A DNA stretch of 64,000 bases from the NCBI RefSeq assembly GCF_036588685.1, contig NC_086384.1, positions 12,290,195-12,354,194 on the forward strand. Direction: 5' to 3'. Shown piece after piece: positions 12,620-24,612 of the stretch. A program made the position numbers and the translations under genes. Positions within the stretch are counted from its first letter, which is position 1. Each line of letters starts with the position of its first letter. A model generated the notes under the pieces. The model was not told where the DNA came from. It saw only the letters and a list, made by a program, of their open reading frames with translations, and ran no database searches. The stretch is from Mytilus trossulus (lineage: Eukaryota; Mollusca; Bivalvia; Mytilida; Mytilidae).

Positions 12620-13680
12620 CTGTATTACATCAAAGAACTACACATTGGTATTTGGTGCACACGACAAAATTTGTCTATACGAGAAGAATTTCATGGCGAT
12701 GTGTTTGTTTGTTTTGTTTTTTTTTGAAGCTTCGAATCTTATTAACTTACTAGTCATTTGAATTAATTTAATTTGAACGTTTATCAATTAAGGTCTTTAT
12801 CTGTAATGATTTTTGATCTTAGAATATGGTTTTAAAATCTTATAACTACTTATTTGATATCTTTCAATGTGTTAAGGCTGTTTATGTATTTTATGTGTTT
12901 ACTTTAGATATTTGAATACGCGGTAGTCTTTAGCGGTTCTGACTTTAGATCTTTGAATACTTATATTTTTAATCAATCAGGACGTTCAGTAGTGATCTGA
13001 TATCTATTTGAAACTGTCATGTAAAACTAAACAGTTCTTAAAAGACTGAACAATAGATTATTAATTCATTTTCTGTTTTTTGGTTTATTTTGACACTTGA
13101 CCTTCAGATCTGTTCAGATAAGTCTAACATGACATGCTTAATTCTTTTCAGTCGTTTTCAAGATCAAAATGTCTGTTTAAGACGGAAATTCCTTCACCAG
13201 TGTATAGGATCTTTTGTAAACCAGTATTGACTGATTAAACTATAATAAAATTAATTAAAAACCAAAATGTCTTTCCAATTGATACCCTTCATTGTCTTGC
13301 ATCATTTCGATATGTACGTCATAGCATTGAATAAACACTGTCATCCTTTCTGTAAGATTTCCTTACATCCAATCATTTGTAATTTTCTACATTAGAAAAT
13401 GCCTGTACCAAGTCAGGAATATAACAGTTGTTATCCATTCGTTTGATGTGTTTGGACTTTTGATTTTGCCTTTTGATTTTTGATTTTCCTTTTTGAATTT
13501 TCCTCGGAGTTTAGTATTTTTGTGTTTTTACTTTTAATAGCTTTAAAAAGATAAAGTATTATATCGCTGGACAAAAACCATCAATTAATTTTGAATAAAC
13601 AAAACTGAGGTAAACATTTCATCTATAAGAAGAAATCAAAGGAACAAAAGACATACTGAAGTGCAACAAAATATAAAACC
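12620..13680. other. Non-coding; family D repeat at 13385-13535
   Basis: AT-rich DNA with no gene. The only recognisable part is a family D copy (gaaaatgcctgtaccaagtc...). A reversed family D copy lies at 14040-14250. Confidence 0.5.
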
Positions 13681-13689
13681 TATACAAAA

Positions 13690-13830
13690 TCGAAAAGGGG
13701 AATGTGTCAAAGAGACAACAAACCGACCCTAGCAGAAGGTCTCCAGCAGGTCTTCAATGTAGCTAGAAATTCCTGCACCCAGAGGCTCCTTCAGCTGAAC
13801 CCTAAACAAATATATACTAGTTCAGTGGTT
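13690..13830 (+). repeat. Partial copy of interspersed repeat family H
   Basis: Matches the start of the longer copy at 19480-20215 (gaaaaggggaatgtgtcaaa, ggtcttcaatgtagc). Confidence 0.65.
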
Positions 13831-14859
13831 ATGAACAACAAAAAATGAGGTCGATTGGTTGACAGAGTTTTTTCATTTATGACGGTCAACGTCTAGTAGC
13901 AGCGGGTTGTCAACTATCTGCACAAAAGCAAATAAAGAGACGAAAAATAACAAGTGTTAACATTCTAATCCAATCGTCAGTTAATGCATGGCAAAGAAAT
14001 GAACAACGATCAAAACAAAACGCTTGAGAGAAAACCGGATTACAACTGTCATATTCCTGACTTGGTACAGGCATTTTCCAATGTATACAATAGTGGATTA
14101 AACCTGGTTGTAGAGCTATCTAAACCTCTCACTTGTATGACAGTCGCATAAAATTCCATAATATTGACAATGATGTTTGAACAAAACAAACAGACAATAT
14201 AAGTAAAATGTCGAAAATAGTAGTACAGCAGTCAACATTGTGTTATAATCTTAATCGCTATAAAAAATAAAATATAAAACAAAGTAGCACAAAAAGGTAT
14301 ATCGACAACACATATAAGAAAAAAATACAGGCAAGAATACACAAATTTACCATACAGCATAAGAAATCAGAGCCCAAATAATGACTAGTGTGGAACCATT
14401 CAAACGGGAAAACCAAACGTCTACTCAATATTAAAGGCAAGAAGAGATAAACATTTATTAACCACAACAACAAACGACAACTAGTAAACATAAGGTTTCT
14501 GACTTAGTACAGACACAAACAAATACAGCGGGTTAAAACAAGTTCTTATAAAAAATACCTTCAAATTTATCTAACGGATTCGATAAGGCGCCGACTAGGT
14601 GTTAGTAGTGTAACCGTAGAATTTCATTGCATCAAATGATAAGAAAGGTATCAAACTTTGAACGAGGATACCTCGAGTTAAATAATACCGTCGTTTTATT
14701 TACATATATGTTGTCGTGATATTAAAATCAGGTTATTAAATAATTATATCTTACAATAAAAAACTGAAAGCTTGTATTATGACAAGTTGCTGGTTCGTAA
14801 ATTTATGAATAGTGAGTGTACGATATATTTCAACTTCGTTAATCAGGCCCTTTTAGCAT

Positions 14860-15550
14860 ATATTACTCTACTATATATATAAACAGGTAACTACAGTATA
14901 TATTCCACTATATTTAGCCCGTAACTGTGGTACATTGTATGTATTTTCACTAAATAAACCAGGCGCTTGTAATATGAATCCCTACTACATAAAGCAGATG
15001 CTTGTTTTATATATCTACTTCTAATAGTAGGAAGATGTTATATGCATGTCCACTACATAAAGTAGGCGGTTACCGTAGATATGTCCACTTTATAAAGCAG
15101 GTGATTGTAGCCATAGTACATATGTCCACTACAGATATCAGGAGGTTGTAGCAGGTATGTCAATTACATAAAACAGTAGGTTGTAGAAGTTATTCCGATA
15201 CATAAAACTGGCAGTTTTAGTTTGTATACCCATTACGTAAAGCAGGCGGTTGTGGTGTTTATATCCACTACAGGAAGCAGGCGGCTTTGGTATGTATGTG
15301 CACTAAATAAAGGTGGCAGTTATAGTTAATATATCCACTAAATTAAGCTGGCTGATATAGTTTGTATGTCCACTTTATAAAGCAGCTGATAGTATTAATT
15401 CAGTCCACAACATAAAGCGGGTTATTGTAGTAGGTATGTTCACTAAATATAGAAGGCGGTTGTGGCATCTATGACCACTACATAAAGCAAGCCATTGTAG
15501 TTTGTATATCCACTACACCAAGCAGGTGATTAAAGAAAATTGTAACCTGT
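14860..15550. repeat. Degenerate ~37-bp tandem array downstream of paralogue 1
   Basis: About 17-18 degenerate units of the type tatgtccactacataaagc followed by aggcggttgtag. The array is followed by a conserved flank (gtaacctgtaaattaaaa). Shorter arrays of the same unit lie downstream of the other three peptide genes, so the array belongs to the duplicated block. Confidence 0.8.
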
Positions 15551-15554
15551 AAAT

Positions 15555-16640
15555 TAAAAAAAAAACAAAGTTAACAGTTATCATGTCTCGATTACGCATT
15601 AAAAAGCGTAGGCTATCAGCGTGCTCACACACGAAGAAAAGGGATTGAGATGTTTAGTGAACAATTCATGTCTATTTTTACTGTTTGTTTTGAATGGTAT
15701 TTCTTCTCCAAGGAGTATTTGGCAGAGGAAGGGGTTCAATGTTTTTTTCATTTCTAAGTGTATTTTAACGGATCTGAAATACTAGACAAACAATATATTT
15801 ACCTCACACTGTTTTTAGTAATGCATTTATGAGTGAATCGTTGTTTGAGTAAAGACCAATGGCAAATATTTCGGTGTACGTCGAGTCTATTCGGGAAGAC
15901 CTTTTTAAATGAATTATGTGTTCGGCAACGATGATGCTTTGAATCTTGATAAGGGGTTAATAAAAGCTACGTAAAGGTTTTTTTTATATAACAAATGAAT
16001 ATATAAAATTAAGACAAATTTTTCTGTAAAGAAATATTATTAATAATTGGTATATATATATCAAGTTTACTCAAAGGTCGTTTCTTCCTTAAATATACAT
16101 GGTAAAACTATTGTTCTACATGCCTAGTTTTGTGTACACTTAACCTAGACAAGGCCTACATTGACTATCGACTACATGTAGACAAAAAATGATCTAAACT
16201 ACATGTAAACATTGAGTTTTATCAATGGGAACGTGATTGTGTTAAGTTTACGTGTGAGTTACACATGTTACACTTACACACCGGTGAGCTTAGGTATATG
16301 TGAAGACGGCATAAGATACATGTAACTTGTAGTTACTGATAACTGGTTCAATGTTAATTTCAACTAATAGATATATAATGTCTTCCTATAATAGTATTCT
16401 AAACAGGATACATCAAACGCATTTACCGTAAAAACGTCATTCACATGACATCTTTCAATGCAAAATATAGACCACACATATATGTATTCGTATCGTAATT
16501 ATATATCAACTAAAAGAACGTTCTGTCTTGATATTTCAAAGTTCAAATAGATGGTATGCTTTGTTGTACATATAACTAAATATATAAAATGAATCAAAGA
16601 ATATACACGATGCAACGAAAATATGTTTTGTGTATTTCAT
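15555..16640. other. Unassigned non-coding DNA
   Basis: No open frame with recognisable domains. Lies between the 37-bp repeat array and the retrozyme at the end of paralogue 1. Confidence 0.45.
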
Positions 16641-16644
16641 TATA

Positions 16645-17012
16645 ATCATGGTACCTTTGATAACTATTTACACCACTGGGGCGTGTCACTTCTGGTGGAC
16701 GTGTCGTCCCCGATGTTATCTCAAGACCAGTAGTCAGCACTTCTGTGTAGACATGCATATCAATTATATGGTAAATTCTATAAATTTCCTGTTTACAAAG
16801 CTGATTTTTTTATAAAAATAAGGATTTTCTCATCCCAGGCATAGATCACTTGAGCCGTTTTTGGCACAGCGTTTTGGAATTTTGGGTCATCAATGCTCTT
16901 CAACTTTGTACTTGTTTGGCTTTTTACTATTTAGATATGTGCTTCACTGATGAGTCTTATATAGACAAAATGCTCGTCTGGCGTTTTATATAATAATCTT
17001 AGTACCTTGAGA
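16645..17012 (+). mobile_element. Family A retrozyme copy abutting the stop codon of paralogue 1
   Basis: Order from left: tail tggtacctttgataactatt, folded module (16670-16760), body (16840-16920), decayed hammerhead (16940-16985) and tail again, ending 6 bp from the TGA of paralogue 1. In gene orientation the element supplies most of the 3' flank, probably including the 3' UTR. The hammerhead is antisense to the gene and mutated. Confidence 0.65.
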
Positions 17013-17017
17013 ATAAT

Positions 17018-18345
17018 TCAGTCGTCATCATCTGTCGTAATATTAGGTATAATCATTCTGCCCAATGGAAATTGTGATGGCTCGCAGCAAGATGGATCAA
17101 CACAATATTGTCGAGTTTTGACGCAATCACATATCTGCTTATAATAACTGCACAAATTATCATATACTCCATCTACAAGTTGTTGTCTGACTGTTAAAAT
17201 AAAACAAGCAAATTGCTATAACTAGTAACTTATACTTACAATTTCTAAAATTGTTAGATTATCAAAATCAAGAATCGATTTCATCCGTTGACTGACAATG
17301 CAACATTTTAAACATTGTTTCGAAATATTTGTAACATGCGCTTTCAATTTACGTATATTACATATATAGGTACCAGGATTAGATTTCTTTAAAAAAGTAT
17401 TTCATGAATGATTTATGTACATGCCCAAACTGTAAATCGGAAATGAGTGAACGAAATTGAATAACATCTGAAAAGTCAGACACATATCTCCAATTTTACC
17501 ATTTGTAGTAGCATAAAACTTTCTTTTTCATTCAAGCATACCTTCACTGTTATTTTTGTTATTATCGATGGCAAAAATACTGAAGTCTTAGGAAAATTCA
17601 AAACGAAAAGACCCTAATCAAATGGCAAAACTAAAAGCTGAAACGCAGAATTTCATGCTTTTTAGTTTGATTCATGCAGATGAAAGATCCAGACATATTT
17701 GCAAACCGTATTGAATTATTTAGAGAATATTTGTCTTTAGTTCAAAAATTTACAAATATATCTAGGATTTATATTATTATTCGGAAAAAAAAAGAAGTGT
17801 ATTATATGCAATTATGCATTCTATAGCTACATTATGTACACATATCAAGCTTTTAAAGACCATAGAAACAAATATAAACAATCCGAATATACTCACTTGA
17901 CCATTGTTACAATATCTAAAAAGATTTTCATTCTTAATGTTTTAATTACATGTATACGTATAAACTTGTATAGTACTGTTATGGTGTCGTATGTGTAATG
18001 ATATTATTTTTTTCGCCATTCTTGCTTATCATGCTTATAGGAAATCATGAATTGAAAACAAGTATATGGGTTGTTTATATTGCTGCTATAGCTTCTATCC
18101 AACCTGACTATACATCTGATTAAATAATGCAAATACTTACGCTATTTAAAAATACAACAATATTTTTAAATTGGTTTCACAAACTGCAACTTATATTGAA
18201 AATGAAACACAAACGAAAGTATTGCCAAGATGCATACACTAACTACATACTTACGTTGAACTTGTATTCGGTTTAATGTATACTCCTGAGAAATATTACA
18301 ATAAATGCCAAGTATGAATAGAATTAAAACTTGTCTGGGTGACAT
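17018..18345 (-). CDS. Secreted cysteine-rich peptide, paralogue 1 (two exons)
   Basis: Exon 1 is 18255-18345 (91 bp) and exon 2 is 17018-17190 (173 bp). The 1064-bp intron has a gtaagt donor and a ttttaacag acceptor, phase 1. The joined frame is open for 87 residues and ends in TGA. Residues 1-20 form a signal peptide: MSPRQ followed by a hydrophobic VLILFILGIYC stretch, with cleavage likely just before QE. The mature part has six cysteines as C-X6-C-X-C-X6-C-X4-CC, with the shared motif RQ-aromatic-CVDPSCC. The tail ends in four Asp. Unlike its three paralogues it lacks a dibasic site after the signal (NRI instead of RRK or KRK) and has Glu after the CC pair. The ATG is the first in a block conserved in all four copies. 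Small size, signal peptide and Cys density suggest a secreted effector such as an antimicrobial or signalling peptide, but I do not recognise the family. Gene model well supported; function unknown. Confidence 0.85.
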
Positions 18346-18620
18346 CGTGAATCCAAAGTAGTGAATGTCCTAGTAACAATTAATTGTCTTTTGCTGCTGA
18401 AACAAACTGCGGCAAAACTACAACTCTTGATAGTCTAGTTTTTGCTTTGTATGAACATCCACGTCCTGGGACTTATTCTTTTATGCCATGCATGTCGTAA
18501 ATCTGGTAGTTGGGTGGTTTTCATAAAACAGAAGTAGACTCATAAATATGTTAAGTGTCAAGTTGTAGAAATTGTAGGTTAATAAGGTGCATGTATAACT
18601 ATCTTAAGTAAAGATTATAT
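18346..18620 (-). promoter_or_regulatory. 5' leader and putative promoter of paralogue 1
   Basis: In gene orientation, a sequence with ATAAAAG and then gtcccaggacgtggatgttc (around 18460-18490) precedes a leader with a stem-loop at 18389-18417: arms ttttgctgc and gcggcaaaa with one mismatch, 44 nt before the ATG. A block near 18556-18585 (tacaacttgacat in gene sense) is shared by all four genes. Transcription start is inferred, not seen. Confidence 0.5.
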
Positions 18621-18624
18621 AACA

Positions 18625-19475
18625 AGATTTAGTTGCAAATGTACTGAATAACAATAACTGCAGTCCTAACAAAGGCCATGTGCATAACTCTTTTTCAACT
18701 TATGGTAACTTATATTTGCATTCATATATAAAACAAGAGATTATATGACTTTAAAACAAAAGGAACTTCTAGCGCTTTAGATATATTCAACAGGATTCCG
18801 GTGTAAATTTTGATCCACTCTATGGAGTTATTGTCAGATATTTGTACGAATTCGTTGTATCTTAATTCTGCATGTCTATTTAACTCCTATATATAATAAA
18901 AAACTCAAACAGTTCAAATCTTATGGACAGAACTTTAGAAAATACATGAAACATATAGCCTTTCACTATAACAGCAGTTCAAAAGTCGGTATTGCGGAAC
19001 TGATAACATAATTTTTAATGTATTTCCGTTGATAGATTATAAAAGTATATAGAAGGTTCAGAAAAATCAAAACTATTTGAATACTTATGCATTCCTGGTT
19101 TGCAAATTTGTATGTTTGAGTTTATCTCGTGGAGGTAAATTTATAAGTAGTGCTTCGGATCCAAAGACGTTGATATACGGTATTTTAATAGTGTTCCCTT
19201 TCCCCTTGGAAACTAACTGTGTACCCTTCTGTTCGGATTATTGATGAGCTGGTTGTCTGATTGAGTCCAGAAATTATCTCAACCTTTACAAGATAATTAA
19301 TCTGAGACACAGGCCCATCTGCATCCTTTCTATGCATTTACCTCGGATTTGACAAATGCAGTCATCTAAGTACCAGTATCGTTAACGTTGAAAAGCGAAT
19401 CGCTTTTAATCTTGAAATTAAAAATATTCGTCACCTCAACAGCAACATTCCTACATTATTCATGTATACGCATAA
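18625..19475. other. Upstream flank of paralogue 1
   Basis: 18930-19020 (agcagttcaaaagtcggtat) resembles the flanks of paralogues 2 and 3. No gene seen. Confidence 0.4.
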
Positions 19476-19479
19476 ATAA

Positions 19480-20215
19480 AATTGAGAATAGAAGGGGAAT
19501 GTGTCAAAGAGACAACTACCTGATCATAGAACAGAAAACAGCAAAAGGTCACCAAAGGGTCTTCAATGCAGCGAGAAATTCCCACACCAAGAGCCGTCTA
19601 TTAGCTGGCCCTTAAACAAATATACATACTAGTTCAGTTATAATGAAAGTCATTCTTAACTCCAAATTGTACACAAGATACTAAAATTAAAAATAATACA
19701 AGACTAACAAAGGCCAAAGGCTCCTGACTTGGGACAGGCGCAATAATTCGGCGGGATAAAACATGTTTATGAGATCTCAACCCTCACCCTACACTTCTAG
19801 CCAATGTAGAAAAGTAATAGCATAACAATACGCACATTAAAATTCAGTTCAAAAGAAGAGTCGAATGTCAGAAGATGTAACCAAAGAAAATAAACAAAAT
19901 GACAATAATACATAAATAAGAACAAACTACTAGCAGTTAACTGACATGCCAGCTCCAGACTTCAATTAAACTGATTGAAAGATTATGTCTTCATCATATG
20001 AATATCAGGCACAATCCTTCCCGTTATGGGTTTAATATCCTACTATTATAAGATATATGAGAAGAATATAACCCGTGTCATACCAACAACTGGTTTTTAA
20101 GTAAATGTGTTTAGGTCCGACGCAAAGACCCTTTCAGTGAATCAATATTAAACCAAAATATGCAATTTTCAATGACCTGACACCAGTATCGTAACTACTG
20201 TAAACAAACTTAATT
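19480..20215 (+). repeat. Interspersed repeat family H, long copy (~735 bp)
   Basis: Matches 36955-37685 in reverse complement over nearly its whole length, including actgacatgccagctccaga and cacaatccttcccgttatgg. A shorter piece lies at 32205-32380. No coding capacity; class unknown. Confidence 0.75.
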
Positions 20216-20219
20216 TCGC

Positions 20220-21090
20220 GGATACTTTATTCCGTGTTTTACCCTTTCTTGACCACTTCGCGGCTATTTAAATTTGCTATTATCTGATTTACTTGATGAA
20301 TTTTATTAAGGAAAGATCAAAGATTGACATAATCGCGACGATTTATATAAGCGTTATTTTTCTACTCACGAATGTCGCGAAAATAAATCGCTCGCAAAAA
20401 TAAGTTGGTTTACAGTTTATTCCTTCTTAATAAGTCTATTTGTAGGTTTTATTTTCTTCTTGGGTGAATACTGACATTATGTGCTTTATAAAGAATATTT
20501 CCATAAAACAAAAAGAATGTGTAACACCTGAACGTTTAAGAAGTCTGCATGTTGAGCTATATTAGTTATAGAAAGTTGCGGTGTTGGTGTCAACAAGACA
20601 ACTCTCCATCCAAATAACAATTGATACAAGTATTCTCAAATCAAGAAATGAAGCTACTTAGACTTTGGTAAACGGTATAGGTGTCAGGGTGAAACAGAGA
20701 TTTGTCAGGATTTTGTTAAAAAATGTCCCAGCCCTTTCTGCGTATCCTCGAGGAGCACCTGATTATAACAGGTTCGTGCATTCCAGTCTTTATTTTTTTA
20801 TATATAGTTGTAATTTATATTCTTTGTCAAGCTTGTAACTTCAGTTGCATGAAGCTCGACAACGGAATATTTACCCAGCGGCGTCGGTGACAGCAGAGTT
20901 TATCATCTTCTGTAAACCTTATCATTTCAGAAGGTAGAATTCATTGGTATTTCATTATTTGCATAACGATGTCTGGTGTTATGAAATTTCCGTTTCCTTT
21001 GTTTATCCTTGCTATCTTATACATTGTTCAGTGACTACTTGAAAAACAGTTAAGACGTGTTATAATGTAAATTTCTCTCATAATTAGAGT
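20220..21090. other. Unassigned non-coding DNA
   Basis: Contains a short family G-like piece near 20580-20635. No gene seen. Confidence 0.45.
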
Positions 21091-21094
21091 AAAG

Positions 21095-21400
21095 AAGGTC
21101 GATGCCACTGCTGGTTGACGTTTCTTTTTCGAGGGTACCAACAGCTCAGTAGTCATCACTTCGGTGTTCACATGAATATCAAATACATGGTTATTTTTAT
21201 AAATTTCCGGTTACATACAGGAAGAGATTACCTTAGCCGTATTTGGCCCCTCTTTTTGGAAATGTGGGTCCTCAATGATATTCAACCTTGTGCTTGTTTG
21301 GCTTTACAGCTATTTTGATCTGAGCGTAACTGCTGAGTCTTATGTAGACGAAATGCGTTCTGGCGAACTAAATTTTTATCCTGGTACCTTTAATAATTAT
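21095..21400 (+). mobile_element. Family A retrozyme copy, mutated
   Basis: Folded-module remnant at 21095-21180, then the body, then a hammerhead at about 21325-21366 whose core reads CTGCTGA in place of CTGATGA; likely inactive. Confidence 0.6.
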
Positions 21401-23080
21401 ATTCATATTTAGTATGTGTGTTCATTGCCAAGTTATACTGCTAGTCAGACCGTTTAAACTTGACTTCGACCCCTTTTCGTTGATCAGTTTACAAAGTTCA
21501 GATACTATACATACTAGTTATACTAGCTATAGTTTGTGTATTGAATGTAAGATGTACATGTCCAACTGACAGGTTTCACTTGGCCTTGCCTCATTTTCGT
21601 GGTTTGGCGGTAATAGTGATTTATTTTATTTTTATTTTGTTTTGTCTGTTTTTCTAATATTCTATTCAATAGGGCAACTATATTTGTTGTTTTACGATAT
21701 GCATTTCAGTCTGCAGATTTTATCAACCTGTACTTTTCTTTAAAATTCCATTTCATCGTGTTTACTTGTTCCGTCTATCGGTTGCGTTTTATTATGTCCG
21801 TTTTTTATGTAATGACCTATTTTGAATGATTTGGAGTTAACGGTACTTTTATTCAAATGTTTTGTTATGGCTGTTTCTATATATTTGAGTTTAACAAACT
21901 ACGCATTAAAGAATATGCGACAAAAGTACTGAAGATTGTATGACATACCTTTTGTAAAATGGCTTACTATTATTCGTCATGAGATTTTAAAAATATAGAA
22001 ATAAATCATCTTTGTGCATGTGATGTCGCAAATATAAATAAAAAATAATACAGGTTTAGTACCGTTTACAAACAACAGAGATAAAGAGTTGCTTTGACAT
22101 AGAGACCTGTCTAATAGTTTTGTTAAAGACGAGAATTTAATCAAAGACGAGAATTTAATCATATTTATCACCTACACATAAGGGTTAATTAGTATATCAT
22201 ATATCTTACACTTAGGAGTGTAACCATTATTCAAATTTACCCACTTTTGTGTTAAGAACTCCGTACATTTATATTGAAAACTGCAATACACTCCGTGGAA
22301 GTGAAGTTCTAAATGAATTTTAGGCACAGGTGCTTGTGCTTAATCGGATTTTATAGTTTTTACATAGACTATGATTTCTGACAACCGAGATTTAAAACAA
22401 TATGTCTAATACTTACCCTGTGTTTATTTTTATCAAAAGAGAATTTGTTACTCAATATGATCATTTAATATTGGTGTTGACATTATAGAGATATGTATTT
22501 TGCTGTGTGCATATGATACAATTCTGTTAGCCAACACTAAAATCTGTTACAAAACATTTAAGTATATTTAAAGCATTGTTATACTGACAATACAATTGTC
22601 CATGTTTTGAACAGTTTTAAAAAACTTCACATTAAACCAAACTCATTTGAATGATATCAACATAACTTAGAGATATGAATATTTCTGTCAGAAGTGAATA
22701 TACTTATATTGGCCTTGTTTTAAATTCCTTAACTTTAGTACTACTTCAAAAGCAGTATTAATTTTTCGTGCTTTTTTTTAAAATAAACTAACAAATAATT
22801 TAAAATATGGCGGGAAATTATTCTCTACATATTTGTCATATTTTTATCATTGGCAGTATTTTTCTTTTAAAAAATCTGAAATTAACAAGGAATTGATAAG
22901 ATTTCAAAAGTGATTTTATTCACTTCGAATTGATTGTTCCTCAGCATATGCAGTCGATTGTCACTGTAAATTTATGTGGAAGCATGATATAAGTAGATAC
23001 TACGTATGTGTGGTATTGTTTGAGTAAATTTGAATGACATGGAAGGTTTGGCTACCCATAAAATTAGGTTCAATTTGTTA
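21400..23080. other. Unassigned AT-rich DNA
   Basis: No supported gene. A repeat with the end tttctctcaatcgatttatg...gtatactactgttgc occupies about 23090-23315; it is related to the left end of the 2.56-kb unit at 53090. Confidence 0.45.
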
Positions 23081-23319
23081 TTCATTCTCAGTATGATCTG
23101 TACCAAGTTAGGAATATGGCAGTTGTTATCAGTTTGTCCGTCCCTTTGTATGGTGGTGTTCGCTTTCAATGCATTTCAGTGTTTCTGTTTTTATTCATTG
23201 TTTTCCTCTCATTGTTGATGTGTTTCTAAAGGTATCAGTTTATAACCCGGATTTGTTTTCTCTCAATCGATTTATGACCATAGAACACCGGTATACTACT
23301 GTTGCATTTATGTATCACA

Positions 23320-23800
23320 ACAGACTCTGAATGAGAATACACCATTTATACAGCTCGTGTGGTGGTACATTGTAATTCATTTTTTTTTGCCATGACAGTT
23401 AAATGAAGCGGAAGGGTTTGTTTCAGTGCCCGACAATTAGGGATTTACACTCATCTGGGCTCGGGTATACAGGGCTAATTTTTCGGGATCCGGAAACAAA
23501 TTCTGACTATTTTCAGAAATCAAAGTTCATTTTCAAGATTCTGAAACACATTCCGTTCTACCCTCTATCAGAAAATTTGTTTTTAGTGTAAGCATAAACC
23601 ATCAGTTGCCGGTCGATTGATTATGTGAAAATTGTGAATAAATCGTAAACATATTGATGTTCGGTTGTTAAACTAATTCGAATGAAAAGAAAATGAAAAA
23701 AAATAACTTCATCATTCCTATAAGATATATACTATTAACATTTCATTATAACTTTAACATATGCTGGTTCATTAACCTATATATAGTGAATGTATTATAT
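23320..23800. other. Unassigned non-coding DNA
   Basis: A short open frame (23403-23591) has no recognisable feature and no support. Confidence 0.4.
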
Positions 23801-24030
23801 TTGTTCAATACATTAAAGCAGGCAATTATTTTGTATATGTTCCATCACATAATGTAGGTGATTGTAAAATAAATATCAATTACATAAAGCAGGTGGCTGG
23901 AGAATGTTTATCCACTTAATAAAGAGATGGTTGAGGAATATGTGCCCCCTACATATATAAAGTAGGTGTATGAAGTATGTATATCCACTCCATAAAGCAG
24001 ATTTTTTAGAGAAAAAGATAACCTGTTAAT
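23800..24030. repeat. Degenerate ~37-bp tandem array downstream of paralogue 2
   Basis: Five or six units resembling ccactacataaagcaggtg, ending with the conserved flank gataacctgttaatag. Homologous to the larger array at 14860-15550. Confidence 0.75.
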
Positions 24031-24289
24031 AGAAAGAAAAACAATTATCAAAACAAACCTTTCTTATAGACTAACTAATTTTTTTATTGAATAGATGTGT
24101 TGGTTCAAAACATTTGCCACAAAATGTGACAGTGGTGTAACAGCATAATATAAGAAAACACATTTAAACCGTTAGATAGAGTTTGAATCATCATACAACG
24201 CAAGATTTGATCTAAGATTTGTTTGTTTGTATTGTTCCTTTTTAGACATGATAATGTTAGTTTATAAGATAAAAGTTTAGCTAGTACCA

Positions 24290-24450
24290 GGTTCAATCAA
24301 CCATTTTCAACATGAGAAAATGTCTGTACAAATTCAGGAATAAGACAGTTGTTTTACATTCTTTTGATATGTTTGAGCTTGTTGTTTTGCAATTACATTA
24401 CATACTTTCCGTTTTTAGTTTTCCTCGGAGATCTATATTTGTGCTACTTT
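24290..24450 (+). repeat. Family D interspersed repeat copy downstream of paralogue 2
   Basis: gagaaaatgtctgtacaaattcagg...tgatatgtttgagct...ttttcctcgg. Related copies lie downstream of paralogue 3 (32620-32745) and elsewhere (13385-13535, 35545-35620, 50105-50240). Confidence 0.6.
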
Positions 24451-24612
24451 ACTTTTATTCATACATAATTAGAATTAAAATATAGCAGACAAGAACTGTA
24501 ATATCTGATATGCATGCCTGCTATGTTGAACCAATTTCGTAATAAAAGGAAACATCGTATCCAAACAATGCAACGTATAAGATAGAACACTTTTTTTTAC
24601 CTGTAGAGTATT

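Noticed and set aside
14860..15550. CRISPR-like array
   Set aside because: Units are degenerate and contiguous without unique spacers, and the setting is a eukaryotic nuclear genome.
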